NCBI RefSeq assembly: GCF_001590905.1
Contig: NZ_BCTT01000016.1
Location: 1-64,000, forward strand
Direction of reading: 5' to 3'
Length of the DNA: 64,000 bases
Source: Serratia grimesii NBRC 13537
GTDB taxonomy: Bacteria; Pseudomonadota; Gammaproteobacteria; Enterobacterales; Enterobacteriaceae
Each line of letters starts with the position of its first letter. The stretch's first letter is position 1. Shown here one piece after another: positions 39,763-48,692 of the stretch. The notes beneath the pieces are model-generated. The model was not told the DNA's origin. It saw only the letters and a list, made by a program, of their open reading frames with translations, and made no database searches. A program made the translations under genes and the position numbers.

Positions 39763-41424
39763 ATGCTGGCGCAATTGACCATCAGCAATTTTGCTATCGT
39801 TCGTGAGTTGGAAATAGATTTTCAACCGGGTATGACGGCGATTACCGGTGAAACCGGCGCCGGTAAATCGATCGCTATCGACGCTCTGGGGTTATGCCTC
39901 GGTAACCGTGCCGACGGTAATGTCGTTCGCTTGGGAGCCGCCCGTGCCGATATCTGTGCTCGCTTTTCGCTGGCAGACACCCCGTCTGCGCGCCAATGGT
40001 TAGAGCAAAATCAATTAGACGACAGCAATGAGTGCCTGCTGCGCCGGGTGATCAACGCAGATGGCCGCTCACGCGGTTTTATCAATGGCACTGCTGTACC
40101 GCTTTCGCAGTTGCGTGAGCTCGGCCAGCGGCTGATTCAAATCCACGGCCAGCATGCCCACCAGTTGTTGCTCAAGCCAGAGCACCAAAAACAACTGCTC
40201 GACGCTTATGCAGACGAACCCGCTCTACTGACGCAAATGCAACAAGCTTACCAGCGCTGGCACCAAAGCTGCCGCGAACTGGCTCACCATCAGCAGCAAT
40301 CCATTGAGCGCGACGCGCGCAAACAGCTACTGCAATATCAATTAAAAGAGCTGAACGAGTTTGCGCCTCAGGCTGGCGAATTTGAACAAATCGACACTGA
40401 GTTCAAACGCCTGGCCAATAGTGGCCAGTTATTGACGATCAGCCAACAAACCTTGCAATTGTTGGCTGATGACGAAGAAAACAACATGCTAAGCCAGCTT
40501 TATACCGCTAAGCATCTGCTGGTTGAGCTGATCGGCATGGATGAGAAACTCAGTGGCCTGCTGGATATGCTGGAAGAGGCGTCAATCCAAATCAGTGAAG
40601 CCAGCGATGAACTGCGCCATTATGCCGACCGCATGGATTTGGATCCCAACCGCCTGCAAGAACTCGAGCAGCGCCTGTCGCGGCAAATTAACCTGGCGCG
40701 TAAACACCATGTCGCGCCAGAAGAACTGCCGCAGTTGCACCAGCAAATGCTGGATGAACAACAGTTGCTGTCACAACAAGAAAACGACCACGAACACCTG
40801 ACCGAGGCGGTTACGCTGCATCATCAGCAAGCGCTGTTGTTGGCAGAGCAACTGCATCAGAAACGCCAGCATTATGCCGCTGAGTTGACCACGTTGATTA
40901 CCGACAGCATGCAGGCACTCTCCATGCCGCATGGTAAATTCAATATCGACGTACGCTTCGAACCGCAATATTTGAGTGCGGAAGGCGCGACCCGCACCGA
41001 GTTTTGTGTGTCCACCAACCCGGGCCAACCGCTACAGGCATTGGCGAAGGTTGCCTCTGGCGGCGAATTGTCCCGTATCGCGCTGGCGATCCAGGTGATT
41101 ACCGCCCGCAAAATGGAAACACCAGCACTGATTTTCGACGAAGTGGACGTCGGTATCAGTGGCCCAACTGCCGCCATTGTTGGCCGCCTGCTTCGCCAAT
41201 TAGGCGAATCCACACAAGTTATGTGCGTCACTCACCTGCCGCAAGTCGCGGGCTGTGGGCATCAACATCTGTTCGTCAGTAAACAGACCGACGGCACAGA
41301 AACCGAAACACAGATGTCGCCATTGGATAAACGAGCTCGTTTGCAAGAGTTGGCACGCCTTCTTGGTGGTAGTGAAGTCACTCGGAACACGCTGGCAAAT
41401 GCAAAAGAACTGCTTGCTGCATAA
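39763..41424 (+). CDS. recN: DNA repair protein RecN
   Basis: SMC-like ATPase for double-strand-break repair. 553 residues: Walker A GETGAGKS, long central coiled coils, ABC signature [11 protein letters not shown], Walker [13 protein letters not shown]. Start chosen at [13 protein letters not shown] after AGGAAGG; an upstream in-frame start (39739) would lie inside the third LexA-like box. Strong SOS control is predicted from the tandem LexA boxes. Confidence 0.97.
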   Translation: MLAQLTISNFAIVRELEIDFQPGMTAITGETGAGKSIAIDALGLCLGNRADGNVVRLGAARADICARFSLADTPSARQWLEQNQLDDSNECLLRRVINADGRSRGFINGTAVPLSQLRELGQRLIQIHGQHAHQLLLKPEHQKQLLDAYADEPALLTQMQQAYQRWHQSCRELAHHQQQSIERDARKQLLQYQLKELNEFAPQAGEFEQIDTEFKRLANSGQLLTISQQTLQLLADDEENNMLSQLYTAKHLLVELIGMDEKLSGLLDMLEEASIQISEASDELRHYADRMDLDPNRLQELEQRLSRQINLARKHHVAPEELPQLHQQMLDEQQLLSQQENDHEHLTEAVTLHHQQALLLAEQLHQKRQHYAAELTTLITDSMQALSMPHGKFNIDVRFEPQYLSAEGATRTEFCVSTNPGQPLQALAKVASGGELSRIALAIQVITARKMETPALIFDEVDVGISGPTAAIVGRLLRQLGESTQVMCVTHLPQVAGCGHQHLFVSKQTDGTETETQMSPLDKRARLQELARLLGGSEVTRNTLANAKELLAA

Positions 41425-41469
41425 AAAAGCTCAACTTTTTTACTTTCCTGAGGTCTGACTTTGGCGCTG

Positions 41470-41594
41470 TTTGCCCGACAGACCTCAAGCTGTAGCCAGG
41501 CCACAATTAAGACCCTCCGGGAAACTTCGTCAACTCAGCGATTGGGATGAACAAAGGTGCCAATACGGCTTCAACTTGAAGGATGACGGGTATA
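41470..41594. repeat. ERIC element, tandem copy A (degenerate)
   Basis: About 125 bp. It has the ERIC outer arm CCTCAAGCTGTAGCCAGG and the other end CTTCAACTTGAAGGATGACG, with a worn centre (TCAGCGATTGGGATGAAC). It joins copy B across GGGTATACCC. Confidence 0.8.
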
Positions 41595-41717
41595 CCCAAT
41601 AGATTTCAAGTTGTAGCAAGGCGGCAACCAAGGGATTCCCCGGGAGCTTAGTCTCCTCAGTAACAGGGATAAACGAAGGCTGCCAATACGGCTTCAATTT
41701 GAAGGATGACGGGTATA
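41591..41717. repeat. ERIC element, tandem copy B
   Basis: Exactly 127 bp from TATACCC to GGGTATA. The outer arms are nearly identical to copy C. The centre, GATTCCCCGGGAGCTTAG then CAGTAACAGGGATAAACG, is an ERIC core with several changes. Confidence 0.9.
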
Positions 41718-41840
41718 CCCAATAGATTTCAAGTTGTAGCAAGGCGGCAACCAAGGGAATCCCCGGGAGCTTAGTTAACTAAGTGACTGGGGTGAACGAG
41801 GGCAGCCAACACAGCTACAACTTGAAAGATGAAGGGTATA
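41714..41840. repeat. ERIC element, tandem copy C
   Basis: Exactly 127 bp. The core AATCCCCGGGAGCTTAG...CTAAGTGACTGGGGTGAACG is close to the classical ERIC consensus. It shares its first four bases (TATA) with the end of copy B, which suggests serial insertion at a TA target. Confidence 0.93.
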
Positions 41841-41906
41841 AGGGTTTCCAACAGCAGCAAGGTCTATTATCATCGGCATCCTATGCCCTAAAGGAATGTG
41901 ATTACT

Positions 41907-42245
41907 ATGCGCTGTAAAACGCTGACTGCCGCCGCTGTAGTTCTTGTGATGCTGACTGCAGGCTGTTCTACCTTTGAGAAGGTGGTTTACCGGCCTGACA
42001 TCAACCAAGGGAACTACCTGACGTCAACCGACGTAGCTAAAATTCAGAAAGGTATGACCCAGCAACAGGTCGCGTACACATTGGGCACCCCAATGCTGCA
42101 AGACCCGTTCGGTACTCAGACGTGGTTCTATGTATTCCGTCAGCAACCAGGCCATGAAGATATCACTCAGCAAACCCTGACGTTGACCTTCAACAGCGCT
42201 GGCGTGTTGACCGATATTCAGAACAAACCTGCGCTGACCAAATAA
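41907..42245 (+). CDS. bamE: Outer membrane protein assembly factor BamE
   Basis: Small lipoprotein of the BAM complex (formerly smpA). 112 residues; signal peptide with lipobox LTAGC (Cys20), then the BamE fold with [13 protein letters not shown] and [12 protein letters not shown]-type motif. Start chosen at ATG 41907 (MRCKTLTAA); a GTG three codons earlier is possible. Three ERICs separate it from recN. Confidence 0.95.
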   Translation: MRCKTLTAAAVVLVMLTAGCSTFEKVVYRPDINQGNYLTSTDVAKIQKGMTQQQVAYTLGTPMLQDPFGTQTWFYVFRQQPGHEDITQQTLTLTFNSAGVLTDIQNKPALTK

Positions 42246-42342
42246 TCAGCGAAGGAATTATCGTCCGGCCCATGAGGGATACGTCACGTTCTTCATGACA
42301 GTAACAGGCTGCAACTCGGAAGGTAAAATTCTGATAAAAAAC

Positions 42343-42369
42343 AAGGCGCATTCAGCGCCTTATTTTTTT
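42343..42369 (+). terminator. bamE terminator
   Basis: AAGGCGC-5 nt-GCGCCTT followed by ATTTTTTT. It overlaps the 3' end of convergent rnfH by 10 bp or more. Confidence 0.88.
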
Positions 42370-42644
42370 GCCTTTTCTGCCCGTTGCCGGCGCAGTTCTT
42401 TAGGATCGGCAATCAAGGGGCGGTAAATTTCCACCCGGTCGCCATCGTTGAGTACATCACCCAACTTGGCCGGTCGGCTATAGATGCCCACCTTGTTACT
42501 TTGCAGGTCAATGTCACTACGCAGTTCAAGCAGACCAGAGGCCACAATTGCCTGTTCAACACTGCTGCCTTCGGCCAGCGTGACTTTGCGCAGATACTGA
42601 CGTTCCGGCAGGGCGTAAACCACCTCAACCCGTATATCTGACAC
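42360..42644 (-). CDS. rnfH: RnfH family ubiquitin-like protein
   Basis: 94-residue beta-grasp protein (UPF0125; yfjF) with [23 protein letters not shown] and [10 protein letters not shown] motifs and a basic C-terminus. Function is not well established; some homologues lie with rnf electron-transport genes. It overlaps ratA by 20 bp. Confidence 0.92.
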   Translation of the reverse strand: MSDIRVEVVYALPERQYLRKVTLAEGSSVEQAIVASGLLELRSDIDLQSNKVGIYSRPAKLGDVLNDGDRVEIYRPLIADPKELRRQRAEKAKK

Positions 42645-43071
42645 TGTAAACCTCTTTTGCCCGCTGGGTGAATGCTTGCACCATGTTGCCGGCCAGTTCT
42701 TTAAACACCTTTCCGAACGCCAACTCGATCAGTTTGTTGGTAAATTCGAAATCCAGGTGCAGCTCAACCTTGCAGGCTTCCGGACTGAGCGGCGTAAAAT
42801 GCCAGCCCCCCATCAGCTTACGGAAGGGACCATCCACCAGTTGCATATTGATGCTCTGGTTATCCAGCAGCGTATTACGCGTAGTAAACGTTTTGCTGAT
42901 ACCGGCTTTGGCAACATCTACTGCGGCGGTCATTTCATTGTTGGACGCGTCAATCACCCGGCTACCGGTGCAACCTGGCAGAAAATCGGGATAAGAATGA
43001 ACATCGTTAACCAACTGATACATCTGCTCAGCGCTGAACGGCACCAACGCAGACCGACTGATCTGGGGCAT
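42625..43071 (-). CDS. ratA: RatA family START-domain protein
   Basis: 148 residues, SRPBCC/START (COQ10-like) fold. E. coli RatA is reported as a ribosome-association toxin; related proteins bind quinone. Start chosen at [21 protein letters not shown]; the open frame continues 18 codons upstream without support. First gene of ratA-rnfH, divergent from smpB, as in E. coli. Confidence 0.9.
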   Translation of the reverse strand: MPQISRSALVPFSAEQMYQLVNDVHSYPDFLPGCTGSRVIDASNNEMTAAVDVAKAGISKTFTTRNTLLDNQSINMQLVDGPFRKLMGGWHFTPLSPEACKVELHLDFEFTNKLIELAFGKVFKELAGNMVQAFTQRAKEVYSVRYTG

Positions 43072-43232
43072 AACATTTCCTGTGAGACACAAAACATACA
43101 AATCATACCATTTATCTATCAGCAAACAAAAAATCTGCTATGCAACGAAGGGGCCAAAAATGCGAAAAATTGCGCAGGTGCTGAGCGGTAAAGGATTTCT
43201 TTCGCTCGCGCATCCAGTATAATGAACACACT

Positions 43233-43715
43233 ATGACAAAGAAAAAAGCACACAAACCCGGTTCTGCCACCATTGCGCAAAACAAGCGAGCACGTTTCGA
43301 ATACTTCATTGAAGAAGAAATCGAAGCGGGCCTGTCCCTGCAAGGGTGGGAAGTAAAATCGCTGCGTGCCGGCAAAGCCAACCTCAGCGACAGCTACGTG
43401 ACATTCCGCGATGGTGAAGCCTATCTGTTTGGCGCCACTATCACGCCCCTTAGCGTGGCTTCGTCGCATGTGGTTTGCGATCCGATACGTACCCGTAAAC
43501 TGCTGTTGAACAAACGCGAGCTGGATTCCTTATTCGGCCGTGTTAACCGCGAAGGCTATACCGTGGTTGCCTTGTCCATGTATTGGAAAAATGCCTGGGT
43601 CAAAGTCAAAATCGGCGTAGCCAAAGGCAAGAAAGAACACGATAAGCGCGATGACATCAAAGATCGTGAATGGCAGACGGCGAAAGCCCGTATCATGAAG
43701 CACGCAAACCGATAA
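43233..43715 (+). CDS. smpB: SsrA-binding protein SmpB
   Basis: tmRNA partner in trans-translation. 160 residues: [29 protein letters not shown] at the N-terminus, then the OB-like core. The basic C-terminal tail ([28 protein letters not shown]) reads the empty mRNA channel. ssrA follows 49 bp later. Confidence 0.98.
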   Translation: MTKKKAHKPGSATIAQNKRARFEYFIEEEIEAGLSLQGWEVKSLRAGKANLSDSYVTFRDGEAYLFGATITPLSVASSHVVCDPIRTRKLLLNKRELDSLFGRVNREGYTVVALSMYWKNAWVKVKIGVAKGKKEHDKRDDIKDREWQTAKARIMKHANR

Positions 43716-43721
43716 GCCTCT

Positions 43722-43750
43722 GGCTTAACGGGCTAAACTTCTGGTATACT
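43722..43750 (+). promoter_or_regulatory. ssrA promoter
   Basis: A -10 TATACT (43745-43750) is preceded at 17 bp by a weak -35 (GGCTTA). The mature tmRNA start lies 15 bp further on, consistent with a short precursor. Confidence 0.65.
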
Positions 43751-43764
43751 GCACAAAGTTACTT

Positions 43765-44128
43765 GGGGCTGATTCTGGATTCGACGGGATTTGCGAAGCC
43801 CTAGGAGCATGCCGAGGGGCGGTTGGCCTCGTAAAAAGCCGCAAAAAAATAGTCGCAAACGACGAAAACTACGCCCTAGCAGCTTAATACCCTGCTAAGA
43901 GCCCTCTCTCCCTAGCCTCCGCTCTTAGGACGGGGATCAAGAGAGGTCAAACCCAAAAGAGATCGCGTGGATGTCCTGCCTGGGGCTGAAGCGTTAAATC
44001 CAATCAGGCTAGTTTGTTAGTGGCGTGTCCATCCGCAGCTGACCGGCGAATGTAAAGATTGGACTAAGCATGTAGTGCCGACGGTGTAGTAATTTCGGAC
44101 GGGGGTTCAAATCCCCCCAGCTCCACCA
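43765..44128 (+). ncRNA. ssrA: tmRNA (SsrA)
   Basis: 364 nt from GGGGCTGATTCTGG to the encoded CCA. Both tRNA-like ends are present (GGGGCTG pairs with CAGCTCC; T-arm GGGGGTTCAAATCCCCC). The tag reading frame at 43855-43887 encodes ANDENYALAA then TAA. It directly follows smpB. Its 3' end is a classical integration site and integrase remnants lie downstream. Confidence 0.99.
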
Positions 44129-44132
44129 AATA

Positions 44133-44160
44133 GGTCACCGGTGACCCCAGATAGATCTGG
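44133..44160. repeat. Two adjacent palindromes after ssrA
   Basis: GGTCACCGGTGACC (perfect 14-bp palindrome) abuts CCAGAT-AG-ATCTGG, 4 bp after the tmRNA CCA end. They could form 3'-trailer stems or mark an excision scar. Confidence 0.6.
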
Positions 44161-44172
44161 TGACAATAACGG

Positions 44173-44204
44173 AAAAGCCCGCAATTCACGTTGCGGGCTT
44201 TTTT
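44173..44204 (+). terminator. ssrA terminator
   Basis: AAAAGCCCGCAA-6 nt-TTGCGGGCTTTTTT, a strong intrinsic terminator about 45 nt past the tmRNA end. Confidence 0.9.
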
Positions 44205-44290
44205 GTATCTGTAGCAATCCGAAAATACACAGCTAAATCAGTGAGTTATTGGTATACGTTTAGGTATACCAATTATGGAAGCCCCTCCGC

Positions 44291-44522
44291 ATGGCGCGGA
44301 CTACACGCCCTCCCCCATTCCGAAGTACAAAAAAATAACTCACCTTGCATGACGGTGGCAGCCTGTTGCTGTTAGTCAAAGCCAGCAACCGGCAAGAAAC
44401 TGTGGCGCTTCCACTACCAACTTCCCAACAGTAAAAAACGCGCCATGATCTGCCTCAGCACTTACACAGCCTTGCCTCTGGTTGATGCCAGGCCTCCTGC
44501 TTCGTCTTACAGAGAATCCTGA
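44291..44522 (+). pseudogene. Remnant of a tyrosine integrase N-terminal domain
   Basis: Three broken pieces of a P4-type phage integrase arm-binding (DUF4102-like) domain. MARTTRPPPFRSTKK ends at a TAA (44336), then LTLHDGGSLLLLVKASNRQ continues in the same frame. A frameshift near 44390 leads to GKKLWRFHYQLPNSKKRAM and ICLSTYTALPLVDAR, ending at TGA 44522. The order and spacing match intact integrases (DGGxLxLLVK, then KLWRFRYR). The catalytic domain is absent. It lies downstream of ssrA in the expected orientation. Confidence 0.78.
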
Positions 44523-44600
44523 TAACTTGTTCGTTGGAAAACGCCTCTTTATGAATGGCGAATACCTCACGATGCTGATGAAGACATTGAACTGTTAATT

Positions 44601-44623
44601 GTTATGTTATATCGTAACTTTTT
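44601..44623. promoter_or_regulatory. Zur-like operator of zinT
   Basis: GTTATGTTATATCGTAACTT is close to the Zur consensus (GAAATGTTATANTATAACATTTC) and lies about 30 bp before zinT. Zinc repression of zinT is established in E. coli and Salmonella. Confidence 0.7.
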
Positions 44624-44653
44624 ATTTTTAGTGATCTTAAGGAGAAGGATATT

Positions 44654-45304
44654 TTGAGGAGCTATATTGGCAAGCTTTCATTGGTGCTGGGCGCGTTTTT
44701 GGTTTGTGGCTACGCGTCAGCCCATGGCCATCATTCGCATGGCAAACCTATGACGGAAATCGAGCAAAAGGCCGCTGCTGGCGTTTTCGATGATAAGAAC
44801 GTCAAGGATAGAACCCTGTCAGATTGGGATGGTGTATGGCAGTCGGTTTATCCTTATTTGCAGAATGGGGACCTTGACCCGGTGTTCAAGAAGAAGGCGG
44901 AAAAAGATCCGGGTAAAACCTTCGAGCAGATTAAAGAGTATTACCGCAAGGGATACGCTAGCGATATAGATACTATCGGGATTGAAAACGGCGTTATGGC
45001 GTTCCATAAAGGCAACGAAGAGAATTCCTGCAAGTACGACTATGTGGGATATAAAATCTTGACCTACACCTCAGGCAAAAAAGGGGTTCGCTACCTGTTT
45101 GAATGTAAGGATGCCGGCAGCCAAGCGCCGAAATATGTTCAATTCAGCGATCACACTATCGCTCCACGCAAATCGGCTCATTTCCATATATTTATGGGAA
45201 GCACATCCCAAGAAGCGTTGCTGGCGGAAATGGATAACTGGCCGACTTACTATCCATTCCAACTGACAACGGAACAGGTTGTCGACGATATGCTGCATCA
45301 CTGA
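44654..45304 (+). CDS. zinT: Periplasmic metal-binding protein ZinT
   Basis: Zinc (and cadmium) binding protein that cooperates with ZnuA under zinc starvation; formerly yodA. 216 residues: signal peptide cut after ASA (about residue 23), then the His-rich HGHHSHGK. A calycin-like domain follows with the metal-ligand region SAHFHIFMG. Translation from TTG 44654 after AGGAGAAGG; there is no in-frame ATG before the signal peptide. Downstream of the integrase remnant, so possibly carried in with it, but base usage looks ordinary. Confidence 0.94.
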   Translation: MRSYIGKLSLVLGAFLVCGYASAHGHHSHGKPMTEIEQKAAAGVFDDKNVKDRTLSDWDGVWQSVYPYLQNGDLDPVFKKKAEKDPGKTFEQIKEYYRKGYASDIDTIGIENGVMAFHKGNEENSCKYDYVGYKILTYTSGKKGVRYLFECKDAGSQAPKYVQFSDHTIAPRKSAHFHIFMGSTSQEALLAEMDNWPTYYPFQLTTEQVVDDMLHH

Positions 45305-45334
45305 AAGTGATAATAGGCCTGGCGGCAATAACGA

Positions 45335-45362
45335 AAAACCCGCAACCTGGGTTGCGGGTTTT
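45335..45362. terminator. Terminator zinT/yiaV
   Basis: AAAACCCGCAAC-CTGG-GTTGCGGGTTTT perfect stem between convergent genes. Confidence 0.88.
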
Positions 45363-45398
45363 GGCTTCTGCGGCGCTAACCTTCCAAACAGCTAGCCG

Positions 45399-46535
45399 CT
45401 AGTGATCCAAATACAGGTAGTGCAGCCAACTGGTCATGCGTAGCAGAACCTTGCGCATGATGGAAAGATGCTCGAAGTGCTCGGTATACACCGCAGTCTG
45501 CGCCGTCACGCCATCGGGCAGTTTGTCGAGTTCTGGGCTGGGAGCCAGGTCGATCATTACGTAAACCCCTTCCTGCTGGGCACCCACATTTAATCCCTGC
45601 AATGCACCACTGGCCTGATAGCTGCCGTCCGGTACCACCGGCAACACCCGCGTCACCGAGCCGCCATAGACTTTGCCCGGCAAGCCGTTGAATACCACCT
45701 CGGCCTTATCGCCCTCGGTTAAACGCAGGATCGAGTTCTGGCGGAATACCGCCACCACCTGCCGCTTTTGCTGTGGAATAAAAATCATCACCGGCTTGAA
45801 AGGCAGCCGCACCGCCGTCGTGCCCGGTCTGGCCAACACTTGCGTCACATAACCGTCGCTTGGCGCACGTACCGTGGCTTGTTCCAGATTATACGTTGCC
45901 TCTGCAATCTGTGATTTCAGGCTGGCGATGTGGGCATCTTCACCATTGTAGTGGCCCGAAAGCTGCTCCTGCGCCTGTTGGTGCTGCGCTTTGGCGGCCT
46001 GCAATGCGGCAGATTGTGCCTGATATTGTTGCTGCGCATGGCTAATATCTTGCTCAGAAAAAGGATTGACCGTCATGGTCGCGCCTTTGGCATAGCGCTG
46101 ATAATCCTTACGAGCACGCTCATACTCGGCATTTACACGCTGAACATTCGCTGCGGACTCATTCAATGTAGCCTGCCGTGCTCGCACATCTGCTTGTGCG
46201 CCAGCAAGTTCCGCTTGCAGCTTGTTCAGTCGGGCGCGGTAGCGGGTATCATCAAGGCGAAACAGAATTTCCCCTTTGCGCAGTAACACGTTGGTTTTAT
46301 CGGTGACTTCAACAATCATCCCCGAGACCTGCGGGACAATTGGCACGGATATCGCGATCTTCTGCGCCCGATAGGTATAAGGATGGTTGTAATTCATCCC
46401 CAGGATTAAGGCACCCACAATGAAGATACCGCCGAGCACCGCCGTCGGCACCGTCCATTTATTGACCGGGATACGGAACAGTTTGAATACGCCGTAGCTC
46501 AGCGCAACGTAGCTGAGAATAATTAAGAGATCCAT
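45399..46535 (-). CDS. yiaV: HlyD/membrane-fusion family protein YiaV
   Basis: 378 residues, as E. coli YiaV, with the same start ([13 protein letters not shown]) and end ([13 protein letters not shown]). Two N-terminal membrane segments (about 1-18 and 29-49), biotinyl-lipoyl-like halves around a coiled-coil hairpin (about 75-225), and a beta-barrel part. It probably acts as an inner-membrane adaptor; no partner pump or outer-membrane channel lies here. Follows yiaW by 9 bp. Confidence 0.92.
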   Translation of the reverse strand: MDLLIILSYVALSYGVFKLFRIPVNKWTVPTAVLGGIFIVGALILGMNYNHPYTYRAQKIAISVPIVPQVSGMIVEVTDKTNVLLRKGEILFRLDDTRYRARLNKLQAELAGAQADVRARQATLNESAANVQRVNAEYERARKDYQRYAKGATMTVNPFSEQDISHAQQQYQAQSAALQAAKAQHQQAQEQLSGHYNGEDAHIASLKSQIAEATYNLEQATVRAPSDGYVTQVLARPGTTAVRLPFKPVMIFIPQQKRQVVAVFRQNSILRLTEGDKAEVVFNGLPGKVYGGSVTRVLPVVPDGSYQASGALQGLNVGAQQEGVYVMIDLAPSPELDKLPDGVTAQTAVYTEHFEHLSIMRKVLLRMTSWLHYLYLDH

Positions 46536-46544
46536 ACTGTTTGC

Positions 46545-46892
46545 TTAACCTTTATTGGACGACGAGCTTTGAGCTGCAACCTGCGTCTGCATACGCTGCA
46601 ATTCACTTTCGAGCTGATTAATTCGTGCCTGCAACACATCAGGTTGCTCAGCTTTTTCGCTCATTCCCCAGCCCCGTTCCGGCCGGTATAATGTCGCCCA
46701 AATCCATAACAGTGGCCAAATGGCATGCAAGGTAAACAGGCTAACCCAGCCTGCAACATGAATGGCATCCTGATGAGGGTGCTGCCGTTTCTTAGCCAGT
46801 AAATAAGGAATATCGTGAATAATGATCACACCGTAAAATAGAATTAAAAATACGGCGATCAATACGCCTAAAGCGAAGTAATTTAGAAACAT
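46545..46892 (-). CDS. yiaW: DUF3302 inner-membrane protein YiaW
   Basis: 115 residues. TM1 about 4-25, TM2 about 47-67, with HDIPYLLAKKRQHPHQDAIHVAGWVSLFTLHAIWPLLWIWATLYRPERGWG between. A C-terminal coiled coil (about 80-108) follows. Strongly like E. coli YiaW; always paired with yiaV. Function unknown, presumably part of the YiaV complex. Confidence 0.92.
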   Translation of the reverse strand: MFLNYFALGVLIAVFLILFYGVIIIHDIPYLLAKKRQHPHQDAIHVAGWVSLFTLHAIWPLLWIWATLYRPERGWGMSEKAEQPDVLQARINQLESELQRMQTQVAAQSSSSNKG

Positions 46893-46932
46893 GCAACACC
46901 CTGGTTAATTATGCTAATTTATTGAGTGACGC

Positions 46933-47586
46933 CTATGACGTCTTATAGTCTTTAATATCATTGGCAATGGTATCGATGGCATTTTTGACATCGGTTACTT
47001 TCAGCTGCGATTTTTCATTATTCAGATTCCCTCCGGACGCCTTTCTCACCACTTTGATTACCGGCTGGTTGGTTGAAGCGTCGATAAACTCACCTTCCAT
47101 ATAAACGGCGCTTTCCATGGTACGGTGGCCGGTCACGCTTTGCGTTGCGGCAACCAGCAGCGTAATCGGCAGTACCTCATACACTTGTAGCCCCTTTTTC
47201 TGCATGTCGATCGCCGTGATAGCCCCACGGAAAATCAGCGTATTTTCACGCGGCACATCCTCCAGGGTAAAATGCGACCCCATTGCCAGCTTGAACTGTC
47301 TGTTGGTGTAACTGAGGATATTATCAAGCGCCTGCTGACTCACCATCTCGCTAGGTTTTGGCCGTGGGAAATAGATCATCGGCTGATAAACTAAATATTT
47401 ATATTTAGAGAAATCAACGTGACTGTCTTTCCAATATAAAACATCTTTACCAGAGGCTGACTTGCTCTTGGTAATATCACTGTAACTAGGCAGGAACGTC
47501 GAATATTTTTCTTTTTCGGTTACCCCTGACGAGCAAGCCGTCAACATTAACGTCAAAGGTAAAACGGTCGCGCAGGTTATTTTCAT
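46933..47586 (-). CDS. DUF3313 family lipoprotein
   Basis: 217 residues with a lipoprotein signal (lipobox LTAC, Cys18). The mature domain is a DUF3313-type fold with FSKYKYLVYQPMIYF and DIANDIKD-like C-terminus. Start chosen at MKITCATVLP; the frame extends six codons upstream. First gene of a three-gene leftward set with yiaW and yiaV (gap 40 bp), divergent from the LysR gene. An envelope role together with YiaVW is inferred. Confidence 0.82.
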   Translation of the reverse strand: MKITCATVLPLTLMLTACSSGVTEKEKYSTFLPSYSDITKSKSASGKDVLYWKDSHVDFSKYKYLVYQPMIYFPRPKPSEMVSQQALDNILSYTNRQFKLAMGSHFTLEDVPRENTLIFRGAITAIDMQKKGLQVYEVLPITLLVAATQSVTGHRTMESAVYMEGEFIDASTNQPVIKVVRKASGGNLNNEKSQLKVTDVKNAIDTIANDIKDYKTS

Positions 47587-47682
47587 TATAATCTTCCATG
47601 TCAATTTTAATGCATAGCAAATAATTGACCAAAAGAATACCCGCCGGTCAGTGATAAGTCATATGACAATACCGGCAAAAAT

Positions 47683-47702
47683 GTATATCATTTTTGATAT
47701 AC
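47683..47702. promoter_or_regulatory. 20-bp perfect palindrome between DUF3313 gene and lysR
   Basis: GTATATCATTTTTGATATAC: two 8-bp arms around TTTT, containing T-N11-A. It lies 9 bp before the LysR start and 97 bp before the divergent lipoprotein gene. A likely autoregulatory LysR-type operator. Confidence 0.6.
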
Positions 47703-47711
47703 AAACTCAGA

Positions 47712-48659
47712 ATGGCTTACCGCGTGAAAGCAAAAGACTTCAGGATCGACGAACTCAGGATCGTTCGCACCATCGCCGAAACCGCCAGCGTCAGCAAAGC
47801 GGCACAGCTGTTGGATATGCCGCAATCCAATGTGTCACGCACACTGACGGCACTTGAGCGACGGCTTGGTCTGGAAATCTTTTTGCGCAGCCCGCGAACT
47901 CTGTCTTTAACCGAGTTCGGTGAACAATTTCTACGTCGTGCCGCCTTTTTACTTGATGAACATAACGACTTGCTCGACATGTCCGGCACCTATAAACGCA
48001 GCCTGAACGGCATGGTGACGCTCGGCGCGCCCATTGGCATTCATTCATTCTTGACGCGTTATCTGTTGCCGCCCCTGCTACGTGAATCTCCTGAACTGAT
48101 CGTTGATTTAGTGACTCGTAATCCGGACGAGCGGGAGAAGAAATATGGCACGGTTTTCGACAGCGACTGTGACCTGCTAATTAGTCTCTTCCAGCCGCAA
48201 AACGAGAGTTTGATCGCCCGGCCGTTGACCCGTTTCCGCGTCGGGCTGTTTGCATCACCGGATTACATTGCTCATTCACCGCTTATCGAACCGATGGAAC
48301 TGACGCAGCATCGCTGTATCACCTTGCGAGTGTTAGGCGGCAGCCGTAACACCTGGAGCAGCTATGATTCGCAAGGCCAGTTAGTACAAGTGGCGGTCAA
48401 TGGTGCCAGCATCTGTGACAATATTTTACCGGCCGTCGAGTTAGCCAAACAAGGATTGGGCATTATCTATGCCCCCTACTACTCAGTGGCCTCGGCATTG
48501 GAATCCGGCTCATTGCTGCCTTGTATTGAACGTGAACGGTGCATTGATATGCAGGCTTATCTCATTTACCGCCAGCGTGGTGTGCTACCTCACCGGGTAC
48601 AAGTATTAATGGACAGCATCATGGAGACCTTCAAGCTACACGAGCATCGCTTGGTCTAG
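47712..48659 (+). CDS. LysR-family transcriptional regulator (yiaVW neighbour)
   Basis: 315 residues: wHTH (about 8-67; ASVSKAAQLLDMPQSNVSRTLTALERRLGLEIFLRSPR) and a periplasmic-binding-type effector domain. Start chosen at ATG 47712 (MAYRVKAKDFRIDEL); the TTG at 47694 would sit inside the palindrome. The shared divergent region makes the lipoprotein-yiaW-yiaV set the likeliest target. Effector unknown. Confidence 0.85.
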   Translation: MAYRVKAKDFRIDELRIVRTIAETASVSKAAQLLDMPQSNVSRTLTALERRLGLEIFLRSPRTLSLTEFGEQFLRRAAFLLDEHNDLLDMSGTYKRSLNGMVTLGAPIGIHSFLTRYLLPPLLRESPELIVDLVTRNPDEREKKYGTVFDSDCDLLISLFQPQNESLIARPLTRFRVGLFASPDYIAHSPLIEPMELTQHRCITLRVLGGSRNTWSSYDSQGQLVQVAVNGASICDNILPAVELAKQGLGIIYAPYYSVASALESGSLLPCIERERCIDMQAYLIYRQRGVLPHRVQVLMDSIMETFKLHEHRLV

Positions 48660-48692
48660 TGCGGTAAGTGGTTTACTCATACAGGAATCGTA

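Noticed and set aside
41470-41840. CRISPR-like array
   Set aside because: Units are 127 bp, palindromic, directly abutting, with no short repeats and unique spacers; they are ERIC elements. No cas genes are present.
44129-44653. Duplicate attachment site matching the ssrA 3' end
   Set aside because: No second copy of the tmRNA 3' sequence was seen after the integrase remnant or elsewhere in the window; attR, if it exists, is outside.
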